Part shown: piece by piece, positions 17,381-26,258 of the stretch
How positions within the stretch are numbered: position 1 is the first letter of the stretch
How the letters are laid out: every line of letters begins with the position of its first letter
Origin: an uncultured Draconibacterium sp.
Lineage (GTDB): Bacteria > Bacteroidota > Bacteroidia > Bacteroidales > Prolixibacteraceae
Assembly (NCBI RefSeq): GCF_963677575.1
Contig: NZ_OY782038.1
Coordinates: 4,405,501 to 4,469,500, forward strand
Reading direction: 5' to 3'
DNA length: 64,000 nucleotides
Program-made: the position numbers and the translations under genes
The notes under the pieces: generated by a model
The model's input: only the letters and a program-made list of their open reading frames with translations
Databases searched by the model: none
What the model was told of the DNA's origin: nothing

Positions 17381-17410
17381 AAACAGGAACCGATTGGTTC
17401 CTGTTTTTTT
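17381..17410 (+). terminator. Intrinsic terminator after the DHOD-like gene
   Basis: An 11-bp perfect stem AAACAGGAACC/GGTTCCTGTTT with a GATT loop (17,381-17,391 and 17,396-17,406), followed by Ts. Confidence 0.85.
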
Positions 17411-17459
17411 GTGTCGATACGTGGCGGCATTGATCTCAAATTTTGATACTTAACAATGT

Positions 17460-17489
17460 TTTGAATATTTGTGTTTTGTGCTAACTTCG
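17460..17489 (+). promoter_or_regulatory. Promoter of the M16 peptidase gene
   Basis: TTTG at 17,460-17,463, an 18-base spacer and TAACTTCG at 17,482-17,489, one base from the TAnnTTTG consensus. This is one of the better complete promoters in the window and lies 28 bases before the start codon. Confidence 0.55.
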
Positions 17490-17517
17490 TAGAAAACAAT
17501 TCAATACACTTTAAATC

Positions 17518-20337
17518 ATGAAAAAACTAAGTTTTCTCCTTAGTCTCAGTTTGGTATTCATACTGTTTCTGGGGTCGTGCACTACCACAAAACAAAACGA
17601 TGAAAAACTTTCGGTTCCGTACGTTCAGTATCAGCTGGATAATGGTCTTGATGTAATTTTGCACCAGGATAAATCAGACCCGATTGTTGCAGTTGCAATT
17701 ATGTATCATGTCGGGTCAAACCGCGAAGTTCCCGGAAAAACAGGCTTTGCTCACTTGTTTGAGCATATGATGTTTCAGCAATCGGAGAATGTTGGTCAGG
17801 ATGAATTCTTTTCAAAAATTCAGTCGGCCGGCGGAACATTGAACGGCGGAACCGGAAACGACCAGACCATCTATTATGAAGTTGTTCCGAAAAATGCACT
17901 GGAAATGGTGCTTTGGATGGAATCAGACCGTATGGGATACCTGGAGAATACGGTAACCAATTCGGCATTCGCCAACCAACAAAATGTTGTTCAAAATGAA
18001 AAACGTCAATCATACGATAATCGTCCTTACGGTTTTAATCAGTGGGTAATTGCCAAAAATTTGTATCCGGAAGGGCATCCGTACAGCTGGACCGTAATTG
18101 GCGAAATGGAAGACTTGTTCAATGCTTCGGTTGATGATGTAAAAGCGTTTCACTCGAAATTTTATGTGCCTAATAATACTACAATTGTATTGGCCGGCGA
18201 TTTTGAGGAAGAGGATGTAAAACCAATGCTTAAGAAGTATTTTGGTGAAATTCCGGGTGGCGAAAAGGTGGAAGATATGCAGCCGCAGAATGTAACATTA
18301 AACGAAACTAAAAAGCTTTATCACGAAGATAATTTTGCCAAAACGCCACAGCTAACCATGATTTGGCCAACTGTTGAGCAGTACAACGACGATGCTTATG
18401 CCCTTAGATTCCTGGCTCAAGTGTTGGGGAGCGGCAAAAAATCGCCTTTCTACCGGATTATTGTCAAGGACAAAAAATTAGCACCGCGTGCATCGGTTTA
18501 CAGTCGTCCGATGGAGCTGGCAGGGCAGTTTACTATTTCGGTAAATGCCAATGCAGGTACAAGTCTTGCCGAAGTTGAAAATGGAGTGTTCGAAGCATTT
18601 CAGCTGTTTGAAGAGGAGGGAATTACTGAGAAAGATCTGGAGAAACATAAAGCTGGTCTGGAAACACAATTCTACAATGGCGTAAGTTCTGTTTTGAGTA
18701 AGTCGTTTCAGTTGGCTATGTATAACGAATTTGCAGGATCTCCGGGGTTTATTGAGGAAGATATTGCAAAAATTCAAGCCGTAACAATTGATGATATCAA
18801 CCGGGTTTACGATAAATATATAAAAGGGAAAAATTATCTGGCAACCAGTTTTGTGCCTAAAGGTCAACTTGATTTGATTGCCGAAAATTCAGTTGACGCA
18901 GGTATTGTTGAAGAGAATATTTTAGAGGCTACTCAAGTTAATCAGTCGGTAATTGCCGAAGATGAAGAGATTGCGAAAACACCAACGGAATTTGATCGTT
19001 CGGTGGAACCGGCGAAAGGACCCGATCCTGAAATTTCGGTACCAGAGGTTTGGACCGATGAAACAGCAAACGGCATTAAAGTTTATGGTATCGAGCATAA
19101 CGAATTACCATTGGTTCAATATTCAATTGTTATTGACGGCGGTCATATTCTGGCTCCTACAGATAAAGCCGGAGTTTCAAGTTTTATGGCTAGTATGTTA
19201 ATGGAAGGAACGGCAACAAAAACGCCCGAAGAACTGGAAGAAGAAATCGATTTGCTTGGTGCCAATATAAGCGTTCGGGCAGGTACAGAAAATATCTCTG
19301 TTTCGGTGAACAGTCTTACCCGAAACTATGAAAAAACGCTGGCACTGGTTGAAGAAATTTTGTTGCAGCCACGTTGGGACGAGGAGCAGTTTGAACTGGT
19401 AAAATTGCGAATGATAAACAATGTAAAACGTAATGAGGCCAATCCTAATTATTTGGCCATGGTGGCATTCGATAAGTTGGTTTACGGCGGCGATAATATT
19501 CTGGCAATGCCAACTTTAGGTACTGTTGAAAGCCTGGAATCGATTACCATGGATGATTTGAAAGACTTCTACAATAAAGCAATTTCTCCGTCAGTAGCAC
19601 GAATGCATGTGGTTGGAAAAATTGACCATGAGCGGGTTGTTACAGGACTTGCAGGTTTGAGCTCGAACTGGGAAGCACACGATGTTGTATTTCCTGAAAT
19701 TGCTGCGCCGAAACTTCCTGAAAAATCAACCATCTATTTTGTTGATGTTCCGGGAGCAAAACAATCGGTTATAAATATTGGTCAAAATGCCATTCCGCGC
19801 ACCTCTGACGATTTTGAGAAAGCGACCGTGATGAATTACAAGTTGGGTGGAAGTTTTAACGGAATTGTAAACCTGATCCTGCGCGAAGAAAAAGGGTATA
19901 CTTATGGTGCCTGGACTTATTTCTCGGGAGGTAAAAATTACGGAACTTTCCAGGCAAGCTCAAGTGTTCGTACTACGGCCACCGAAGAATCGGTGCAAAT
20001 TTTTAAAGACGAGATTGAAAAATACAGGGAGGGAATTTCGGATGAAGATCTTCAGTTTACAAAAGATGCGCTGATAAAATCGAATGCCCGCGGATTTGAA
20101 ACGCTGGGAGCGTTGCATTCGATGCTTACAAATATTAGTGCTTACAATTTGCCTTTCGATTATGTGAAGCAAGAGGAAGAGTTTATCAAGTCGTTAACAC
20201 CTGAGCAGCACAAAGCACTGGCTCAGAAATTACTGGATCCAGAACATATGTATTATGTTGTGGTTGGCGATGCCGAAACGCAACTTTCAGCATTAAAGAA
20301 TATAGGTTTAGGCGACCCGGTTTTATACGAATTATAA
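17518..20337 (+). CDS. M16 family zinc peptidase, lipoprotein (PqqL/pitrilysin-like)
   Basis: A two-half insulinase-type peptidase of 939 aa, about the size of E. coli PqqL. The N-terminus is a lipoprotein signal with FLGSC, so Cys21 should be lipidated and the enzyme anchored to the inner or outer membrane. The first half has the inverted zinc motif HLFEH at 79-83 and a downstream glutamate in VQNEKRQ. The second half (from about 505) has no HxxEH, which is normal for the non-catalytic domain. Its role is likely peptide degradation in the periplasm; the substrate is unknown. It has its own promoter and converges on the TldE gene across a long hairpin. Confidence 0.93.
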   Translation: MKKLSFLLSLSLVFILFLGSCTTTKQNDEKLSVPYVQYQLDNGLDVILHQDKSDPIVAVAIMYHVGSNREVPGKTGFAHLFEHMMFQQSENVGQDEFFSKIQSAGGTLNGGTGNDQTIYYEVVPKNALEMVLWMESDRMGYLENTVTNSAFANQQNVVQNEKRQSYDNRPYGFNQWVIAKNLYPEGHPYSWTVIGEMEDLFNASVDDVKAFHSKFYVPNNTTIVLAGDFEEEDVKPMLKKYFGEIPGGEKVEDMQPQNVTLNETKKLYHEDNFAKTPQLTMIWPTVEQYNDDAYALRFLAQVLGSGKKSPFYRIIVKDKKLAPRASVYSRPMELAGQFTISVNANAGTSLAEVENGVFEAFQLFEEEGITEKDLEKHKAGLETQFYNGVSSVLSKSFQLAMYNEFAGSPGFIEEDIAKIQAVTIDDINRVYDKYIKGKNYLATSFVPKGQLDLIAENSVDAGIVEENILEATQVNQSVIAEDEEIAKTPTEFDRSVEPAKGPDPEISVPEVWTDETANGIKVYGIEHNELPLVQYSIVIDGGHILAPTDKAGVSSFMASMLMEGTATKTPEELEEEIDLLGANISVRAGTENISVSVNSLTRNYEKTLALVEEILLQPRWDEEQFELVKLRMINNVKRNEANPNYLAMVAFDKLVYGGDNILAMPTLGTVESLESITMDDLKDFYNKAISPSVARMHVVGKIDHERVVTGLAGLSSNWEAHDVVFPEIAAPKLPEKSTIYFVDVPGAKQSVINIGQNAIPRTSDDFEKATVMNYKLGGSFNGIVNLILREEKGYTYGAWTYFSGGKNYGTFQASSSVRTTATEESVQIFKDEIEKYREGISDEDLQFTKDALIKSNARGFETLGALHSMLTNISAYNLPFDYVKQEEEFIKSLTPEQHKALAQKLLDPEHMYYVVVGDAETQLSALKNIGLGDPVLYEL

Positions 20338-20341
20338 TATT

Positions 20342-20399
20342 TTAGATAAAAGAAAAGAGCCGTTCTGGAAATTTCAGAACGGCTCTTTTTTTTATCTAA
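20342..20399. terminator. Bidirectional terminator between the M16 and TldE genes
   Basis: A very long stem: TTAGATAAA outer arms around AAAGAGCCGTTCTG/CAGAACGGCTCTTT with a short loop, with A-rich and T-rich flanks on the two sides. It can stop both converging transcripts. Confidence 0.85.
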
Positions 20400-20411
20400 C
20401 GTAAATTCTTT

Positions 20412-21731
20412 CTACAATCCACTAAAATCAACATCGTTGAATAGAATCGACGGTGTTCGCCACGAAGAATCTTCGCGCTCGTCGTTACCAATTTCTCCAA
20501 TATTTGCCCACAGGGTTTTCATGTTTCCGGTAATATTCATTTCGGTAACCGGTTTTACAATCTCGCCATTCTCCACTAAAAATCCTTCAATACCGTACGA
20601 GAAATCTCCGGTCGATCCGTTGCTGTTACCACCGTTAAAACCTGTTACAAAAATTCCTTTTTTCACCGATGCAATCAATGCATCCAGGTCTTTGTCGCCG
20701 GTTTCAAAAACAAGGTTGGTGGTTGCTCCACTGTTGGGCTCCATTTCCAGTTTTTTGCCGTAATAGGTGTCAATGTAATACCTTTTCAAAACGCCTTTTT
20801 CAAAAACCGAACGTTTTTTGGTTGCAATACCTTCGCCATCGAACAGTCGCGAACCACGACCTCCGATAATAAACGGATCATCGGTTATGGTTAACTTTTC
20901 AGAAGCTACTTTTTCGCCCAATTTATCGATTAGGAACGAATTTTTTTGCTGAATCGCTGAACCGTCAAGAGCATTAATAAGTGGACTAAAAATGCGGCTT
21001 ACTACACGGTTTTCAACGATCATCGGCATGGTTCCCGATTCGATTTTTTTCGCACCGATTTTATCAAGTGCACGTTTTAATGCTGTTGTTCCGGTACCCG
21101 TTTTTTTCAGTTCGTCGTATTTTATTGAGGTTTCTCCCCAGCCAAATTCAGGTCGTGCATCGCCATCGCCTTTTACCGAAACGTTGGTATACAATCCAAA
21201 GTATGAGTTGGCAGTGTCGCCCTCAAAACCATTGCTGTTTACCATTACACGCTCGTTCAAGCCGTCGTAGTAACTGCTGGATACCGAAATAATGCGCTCG
21301 TTGCTTCCCAGAATTTCTTTCTCAGCAGCATAGGCAAGTTGTATTTTCTCTTCCGGATCAACGCTCCCAAAATTCTTGTCTAACGAACCCAAATCTTGTC
21401 CGTCTCCATTGTAATACAATTCAGGATCGGGCAGCGTTCTGAATTCATCTTCCGAAAGGTATTTAGTACCTTCAATAGCTTCTTCAATAAAGCGTGCGAG
21501 GTCTTCTTTATTTAAGCGGCTGGTGGAGTGCGATGAGTATTTTTTGTCGACAAACAAGCGGATAGACAAGTTGCTTTGCAGTGCCTGTTCCAGTTTATCA
21601 ATTTTCTCTTCGCGCACCTCTACGCTGCTACTTTGGTTGTTCGATATGTTTACGCTTACTTCCTGGGCTCCGTTCTCCAATGCATGATTCATAGCCCATT
21701 TTGCCAATGTATATTTTTCTTCTTTTGTCAT
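20412..21731 (-). CDS. pmbA: TldE/PmbA-type protein, partner of TldD
   Basis: A 439-aa member of the TldD/PmbA family without the HExxxH zinc site, as expected of the TldE partner. The conserved core is present (GGRGSRLFDGEGIATKKR and GNSNGSTGDFSYGIEGFLVENGE). In characterised systems TldD and TldE form a heterodimer that degrades unfolded peptides and trims RiPP precursors. The N-terminus MTKEEKYTLAKWAM has no signal peptide, unlike the adjacent TldD, which is odd for a heterodimer. It lies 34 bases after the tldD gene in the same direction, so the two form an operon with tldD first. Confidence 0.92.
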   Translation of the reverse strand: MTKEEKYTLAKWAMNHALENGAQEVSVNISNNQSSSVEVREEKIDKLEQALQSNLSIRLFVDKKYSSHSTSRLNKEDLARFIEEAIEGTKYLSEDEFRTLPDPELYYNGDGQDLGSLDKNFGSVDPEEKIQLAYAAEKEILGSNERIISVSSSYYDGLNERVMVNSNGFEGDTANSYFGLYTNVSVKGDGDARPEFGWGETSIKYDELKKTGTGTTALKRALDKIGAKKIESGTMPMIVENRVVSRIFSPLINALDGSAIQQKNSFLIDKLGEKVASEKLTITDDPFIIGGRGSRLFDGEGIATKKRSVFEKGVLKRYYIDTYYGKKLEMEPNSGATTNLVFETGDKDLDALIASVKKGIFVTGFNGGNSNGSTGDFSYGIEGFLVENGEIVKPVTEMNITGNMKTLWANIGEIGNDEREDSSWRTPSILFNDVDFSGL

Positions 21732-21765
21732 GGTTCTAAAATTTAAACATTAAACACTGCATGTG

Positions 21766-23292
21766 CTATGCATTTGTTCCTCCAACGGTCATTTTCTTCA
21801 CTAAAACAGTTGGCAGGCCAAGTGTTACCGGAACCGATTGTCCGTCTTTTCCACAAGTCCAGGTGCCGCTGTCATTTTTGTAGTCGTTGGCAGCCATCGA
21901 AATGTCGGCCAAAGCCTGCGGCCCGTTACCAACTATGTTAATGTCTTTTATCGGAGTGGTAAGTTTACCGTTTTCGATAATGTAACCCGATTTTACAAAG
22001 AAGGTAAAGTCGCCGGCACCGATTTTAACCTCGCCATTGCTGAAGTTGTCGACATAAACGCCGTAATCCACTGCCGCAAAAATTTCTTCTGTAGTGTGCG
22101 GACCATTTTCCATATAAGTTGATCGCATACGCGGAATTGGCATGTGGCGGAACGATTCGCGACGTCCGTTACCCGTTGGCTCAACACCGTAATATTTGGC
22201 ACTGATCCGGTCATGAAGGTAGCTGTTTAAAATACCGTCTTTTACCAGATAAGTTTTTTGTACGTCGTTTCCTTCGTCGTCGATGTTAATGGCACCGCGG
22301 TCGTTTGGCAGCGTTCCATCATCGATAATATTAATGAAATTCTCAGCAACTTTTTTATTCAGTTTATCACTGAAAATAGAAGTTCCTTTTCGGTTGAAGT
22401 CGGCCTCAAAAGTATGGCCAATGGCTTCATGAAGTAAAATTCCCGAACCTCCGGCACCTAAAACAACCGGCATTTCGCCTGCTTTTGGTTTGCTGGCTTT
22501 AAACAGCAGGTTGGTTTTTTCAACGGCTTCGTTGGCTAGTTCGTCAACCAAATCGTCGGTAAGCCATTCAAAACCCTGACGAACAGAGCGTGCCGAATAA
22601 GCATTTTCAATCTGCTCACCTTCTTGCATAATACAAACGGCATAAAAGCTGATCATTGGTCGGTAATCGTAAGTTAAGCGCCCTTCCGAGTTGTAAAACA
22701 TTACATAGCTGCTTTCATCACTCATTCCGGCGTTTACTTTAATTACCTTTTCATCGAGACCGAAAATTTTATCGTTTACCTTTTGTACAAAAGGCACTTT
22801 GTCTTTTACCGAAACGTCTTCCCACTTTTTCGAAATTTTGTAGTAGTTAGCGGGCAGTTTTTCGTTGTATTCCGATGCATTAAAACTGGTACTGCTGTTG
22901 GCAATGTTGGCGGCCATTTTTGCTGCATTCAGCATATCGTCGAGAGTAATGTTTTCTGAATAGGCAAAACCGGTTTGATCGCCTTTCAATACACGAATAC
23001 CAACTCCGAAGTCGATATTTGAGTAGGCACGGTTTACTTTCCCGTCTTCAAGCGCCAGGCTGTTGGTAATTTTGTGTTCAAAAAATAAGTCGGCATAATC
23101 GCCGCCTTTGCTCATGGCTGTTGCAATAACTTTTTGCAACATCTCGGTAGTCACTTCAAAATGATCTAAATAACTTTTCACGTCTGCTGAAATTTGTACG
23201 TTTTGGCACGATTGCACAAAGGGAGGTAAAACCATACTTCCCGCTGCAAACATACCACTTGTTTTAATAAAATCACGTCTGTCAACTTTCAT
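21766..23292 (-). CDS. tldD: TldD-type metalloprotease with Tat signal
   Basis: The catalytic member of the TldD/TldE pair (508 aa). The zinc site HEAIGH is at residues 288-293. The N-terminus begins MKVDRRDFIKTSGMF, a twin-arginine signal, followed by a hydrophobic stretch and FVQSC, so Cys29 could be a lipidation site. This predicts export in folded form, whereas E. coli TldD is cytosolic. I start at the ATG at 23,292; the frame extends nine codons upstream to a TTG that would bury the signal. It is the first gene of a two-gene operon. Exported TldD proteins occur in Bacteroidota annotation, but their substrate is unknown to me. Confidence 0.9.
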   Translation of the reverse strand: MKVDRRDFIKTSGMFAAGSMVLPPFVQSCQNVQISADVKSYLDHFEVTTEMLQKVIATAMSKGGDYADLFFEHKITNSLALEDGKVNRAYSNIDFGVGIRVLKGDQTGFAYSENITLDDMLNAAKMAANIANSSTSFNASEYNEKLPANYYKISKKWEDVSVKDKVPFVQKVNDKIFGLDEKVIKVNAGMSDESSYVMFYNSEGRLTYDYRPMISFYAVCIMQEGEQIENAYSARSVRQGFEWLTDDLVDELANEAVEKTNLLFKASKPKAGEMPVVLGAGGSGILLHEAIGHTFEADFNRKGTSIFSDKLNKKVAENFINIIDDGTLPNDRGAINIDDEGNDVQKTYLVKDGILNSYLHDRISAKYYGVEPTGNGRRESFRHMPIPRMRSTYMENGPHTTEEIFAAVDYGVYVDNFSNGEVKIGAGDFTFFVKSGYIIENGKLTTPIKDINIVGNGPQALADISMAANDYKNDSGTWTCGKDGQSVPVTLGLPTVLVKKMTVGGTNA

Positions 23293-23698
23293 AGTGCATG
23301 TATTGTTTTTAATTTTCAATTGTCGTTTTCATTTTTCAATCTATCAATTGGTAATGCTTGTGCGATTAAAATTACATATCCAAAATAATATCTACAATAC
23401 GTACCGATGGAAAATGATAAAATATGGGGGTGTGTTCTGTTATGGGGGCTTTGTGGCGAAAAGATATAAATATCAGGCAGGGGGAGTGTAAATTTTAAGA
23501 GCTTTTAACGCTAAAAATGAAGAATTTTTGAGGGGGTATTATTAATTTTGGGGGCATTGACAAAAATCTATTTTCAATGTAAATTTTGTATTAATTTATT
23601 ACAATTTGTTAGTAAAATGGTTTTATTAGTTTCATTTGCTCCTATTTTTGTGAACGACAGTTAGAAAAAATCTACATTTATATAAAATTTATTACATC
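23293..23698. other. Divergent intergenic region between tldD and the class II glutamine synthetase
   Basis: About 400 bases, AT-rich, without a credible gene. It carries -7 boxes TAATTTTG at 23,543-23,550 and TATTTTTG at 23,643-23,650 upstream of the glutamine synthetase. I see no sigma-54 (GG-N10-GC) site. Confidence 0.45.
23643..23650 (+). promoter_or_regulatory. -7 promoter box for the class II glutamine synthetase
   Basis: TATTTTTG matches TAnnTTTG and lies 49 bases before the ATG. It is followed by a GAACGACAG stretch that resembles the sequence after the identical box upstream of the class III enzyme at 29,813. No clear -33 TTG is seen. Confidence 0.45.
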
Positions 23699-24712
23699 AT
23701 GAAATCAAAATTGGAATACATTTGGTTGGATGGTAGTGTGCCAACTCAACAATTAAGAGCTAAAACTCGTGTTGCTGATAACTTCAGCGGAAAATTGGAA
23801 GATTGTCCTGTATGGTCATTCGACGGATCTTCTACTAATCAGGCTGGAGGCGAAGCTTCTGACCTTCTTTTAAAACCAGTATTTATCGTTCCTGATCCGG
23901 ACCGTAAAAATGCTTATCTGGTATTAACCGAAGTATTAAATCCTGATGGTTCTGCACACGAAACTAATGGCCGTGCACATATCGAAGAAGAAGATGAAGA
24001 TTTCTGGTTCGGTTTCGAGCAGGAATATTTCTTGTACGATCCACAAACTCGTCTTCCATTAGGTTTCCCTGCGGGAGGTTTCCCTGAGCCACAAGGACCT
24101 TACTATTGTGGTGTAGGTGGGTCTAAAGCTTTCGGTCGTGCAATTGTTGAAGAGCACTTCGACCTTTGTTTAGAAGCTGGTTTGAACGTTGAAGGTATCA
24201 ACGCTGAGGTTGCTGCCGGACAGTGGGAATTCCAGATTTTTGCTAAAGGTGCACACGATGCAGGTGACCAAATTTGGATGGCTCGTTTCTTATTAGAGCG
24301 TACTGCCGAAAAATATGGTGTTGATGTAGAGTGGCATCCAAAACCACTAGGAAAAGATCTTGACTGGAACGGTTCAGGTATGCACGCTAACTTCTCTAAC
24401 GGATTGATGAGAACTTGTGGAGACGAAAAAGTATTTACTGCAATTTGCGAAGAATTTGGTAAACACATTACTGAGCATATTGAAGTTTACGGAGCATACA
24501 ACGATCAGCGTTTGACTGGTTTACACGAAACTCAGGCTATTACTGAATATAGCTATGGTGTTTCTGACCGTGGTGCTTCTATCCGTATTCCTGTAGGAAC
24601 TGTTGAAGATGGTTGGAAAGGTCGTTTGGAAGACCGTCGTCCTGCTTCAAACGGTGATCCTTACAAAATCGGTGCTCGCATCATCAAAACGGTTAAAGCT
24701 GCAAAAGTTTAA
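23699..24712 (+). CDS. Glutamine synthetase, class II (eukaryote-type)
   Basis: ATP-dependent ligation of ammonia to glutamate. The 337-aa length and the motifs YIWLDG, SFDGSSTNQAGGEASD, GPYYCGVG, AEVAAGQWEFQ and GSGMHANFS identify the GSII class, which is decameric and lacks the adenylylation loop of GSI. The codon choice looks like that of a highly expressed gene (smooth, few rare codons). It has its own promoter box and terminator. It is the first of three glutamine synthetase-type genes within 8.4 kb; the others are class I-like (28,235-29,593) and class III (29,858-32,047). Confidence 0.95.
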   Translation: MKSKLEYIWLDGSVPTQQLRAKTRVADNFSGKLEDCPVWSFDGSSTNQAGGEASDLLLKPVFIVPDPDRKNAYLVLTEVLNPDGSAHETNGRAHIEEEDEDFWFGFEQEYFLYDPQTRLPLGFPAGGFPEPQGPYYCGVGGSKAFGRAIVEEHFDLCLEAGLNVEGINAEVAAGQWEFQIFAKGAHDAGDQIWMARFLLERTAEKYGVDVEWHPKPLGKDLDWNGSGMHANFSNGLMRTCGDEKVFTAICEEFGKHITEHIEVYGAYNDQRLTGLHETQAITEYSYGVSDRGASIRIPVGTVEDGWKGRLEDRRPASNGDPYKIGARIIKTVKAAKV

Positions 24713-24741
24713 AACCAAAACATAATTGCATAATAAAAAAG

Positions 24742-24773
24742 AAACTGTCCTTATTGTAGGGCAGTTTTTTTTT
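24742..24773 (+). terminator. Intrinsic terminator after the class II glutamine synthetase
   Basis: AAACTGTCC (24,742-24,750) pairs with GGGCAGTTT (24,759-24,767), with one G-T pair, followed by a long T-run. Confidence 0.8.
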
Positions 24774-24819
24774 GCTCAAATTTGTCGTCACAAAAATTAA
24801 TACCCTAAAATTAAAAGCC

Positions 24820-25950
24820 ATGCTGAGTAAGCCAATTGAAATAAGACGTCACCTGTTTAATGAAACTTCTCACTCGCCATCGCTGGTTGATATTGTTGAA
24901 GAGGAACAACTGGGTGGCGTGGTGGATTTTTGTTTCATTGAAAATCCTTATTTCCCCGGAGAAGCTTTGCTTCAAAAGCTTCAGGATAAATTGCCTGAGG
25001 TGATAAAAGCTTATCCGTCAAGCAATCCAAAACTTGCCCAACAGGATTTGGCTGCAGTTTTGCATGTAAAACCCGAATACCTTGTATTAGGAAACGGTGC
25101 TACCGAGCTGATCACGATTATTCAAAATAATTTTGTTGAGGATATGGGAATTCCCGTTCCAACATTTAGCGAATACATCGAGAAGATTCAGAACCTGGAA
25201 AAGGTGAAGTTGTTTCAGTTGCCGGCGGATAAACAATATCAGTTGGATCTAGATGAATACGGCGATTGGTTACTAAAAGAAAAATTGTCGTCAGCACTAG
25301 TTATCAATCCGGGAAATCCTACCGGGCAATTGATCTCGATAGAGCAAATAACCGGCTTTTTGAATCGCATGAAGCAGCTAAAACTGGTGTTGGTTGATGA
25401 GTCCTTTATCGATTTTGCGGGCGACGAAATTCCAAGTCTCATGCCGATGGTTGAACAGTTTCAGAACCTCGTAATTGTGCGCAGCATGAGTAAACATTGC
25501 GGCGTTCCGGGATTGCGTTTGGGCTATTGCTGCACAGCCAACCAAGATTACTTGCAGCAAATCAGAAATGCTTTGCCCGTTTGGAATATAAACACGCTGG
25601 CTGAGTACTTTTTAACGCAGCTAAAAGATACCGATGTTGAATACCACAATGCCCGCAAACATGTTATTTCTGATGTTAGGGAATTGCATGAAGCACTTTG
25701 TAAAATTGATGGATACGAAGTTTACCCTTCCAACAGTAATTTCATTTTGCTGAAAATAAAATTTGAAATGAGTGCTTATGATTTGCAAATGAAATTGCTG
25801 CAGGATTTTGGCGTGTACGTCCGCGATTGTTCCAATAAAATCGGCCTCGACGATAAACACATCCGAATTGCTTCAAAAGGCAGGGATAATGACCAACTGC
25901 TAATTCATGCACTGAAAGAGCTGGCAGCAACTTTTAAAGTCAAAAGGTAA
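24820..25950 (+). CDS. Class I/II PLP aminotransferase, HisC/CobD-like
   Basis: A fold-type I aminotransferase (376 aa from the ATG at 24,820). The signature stretches are present: LGNGATE near the cofactor phosphate, NPGNPTG, VDESFIDF and the PLP-lysine segment SMSKHCGVPGLRLGY. It resembles histidinol-phosphate aminotransferases and threonine-phosphate decarboxylases, but it is not in a his or cobalamin operon, so the substrate is uncertain. Upstream in-frame codons back to 24,772 overlap the terminator and are not part of the gene. It sits between two glutamine synthetase genes and faces a kinase/HAD/ligase operon across a repeat-rich spacer. Confidence 0.85.
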   Translation: MLSKPIEIRRHLFNETSHSPSLVDIVEEEQLGGVVDFCFIENPYFPGEALLQKLQDKLPEVIKAYPSSNPKLAQQDLAAVLHVKPEYLVLGNGATELITIIQNNFVEDMGIPVPTFSEYIEKIQNLEKVKLFQLPADKQYQLDLDEYGDWLLKEKLSSALVINPGNPTGQLISIEQITGFLNRMKQLKLVLVDESFIDFAGDEIPSLMPMVEQFQNLVIVRSMSKHCGVPGLRLGYCCTANQDYLQQIRNALPVWNINTLAEYFLTQLKDTDVEYHNARKHVISDVRELHEALCKIDGYEVYPSNSNFILLKIKFEMSAYDLQMKLLQDFGVYVRDCSNKIGLDDKHIRIASKGRDNDQLLIHALKELAATFKVKR

Positions 25951-26258
25951 AAGTTCAAAGTCAAAAGTGATAATAGAACTATAGGTTTTTAGTATCCAGT
26001 AACCAGTCTCAGTTTTCAGTTACAGTTGCCAGTTTCCAATTTGACATTTCAGCAGTTTAATAATTTCCCTTCTTTAAGTGACTGAGTTATTGAGGGAATG
26101 AGTAGGCAATATGCAAATAGCCCCAAAGGGCTGAAAGTTTAAAGCTCGGTGCGTAAGCGCCGGGAGATAGGACCATTTTGACGATTTCCCTTTCTAAAAA
26201 ACGCAAAGCCTTCCAGCATCAAGTATCCAGTATCTAGCATCTCGTATCCAGTCGCATA
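25951..26258. repeat. Repeat-rich spacer with TATCCAGTA-type words
   Basis: 308 bases between convergent genes. The stretches at about 25,990-26,040 and 26,215-26,250 are built from near-repeated words such as GTATCCAGTA, CCAGTTTCCA and ATCTAGCATC. A paired-hairpin element lies between them and is listed separately. No gene is visible. Confidence 0.55.
26119..26166. repeat. AGCCC-hairpin spacer repeat
   Basis: Two short hairpins in tandem: AGCCC-caaa-GGGCT at 26,119-26,132 and CTCGGTGC-gtaa-GCGCCGGGAG at 26,145-26,166. I recognise this arrangement as a common Bacteroidota intergenic repeat; copy number here is unknown. Confidence 0.5.

Noticed and set aside
23294..23491. 65-aa frame upstream of the class II glutamine synthetase
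   Set aside because: It is in AT-rich spacer DNA with no similarity or start signals and overlaps the tldD leader.
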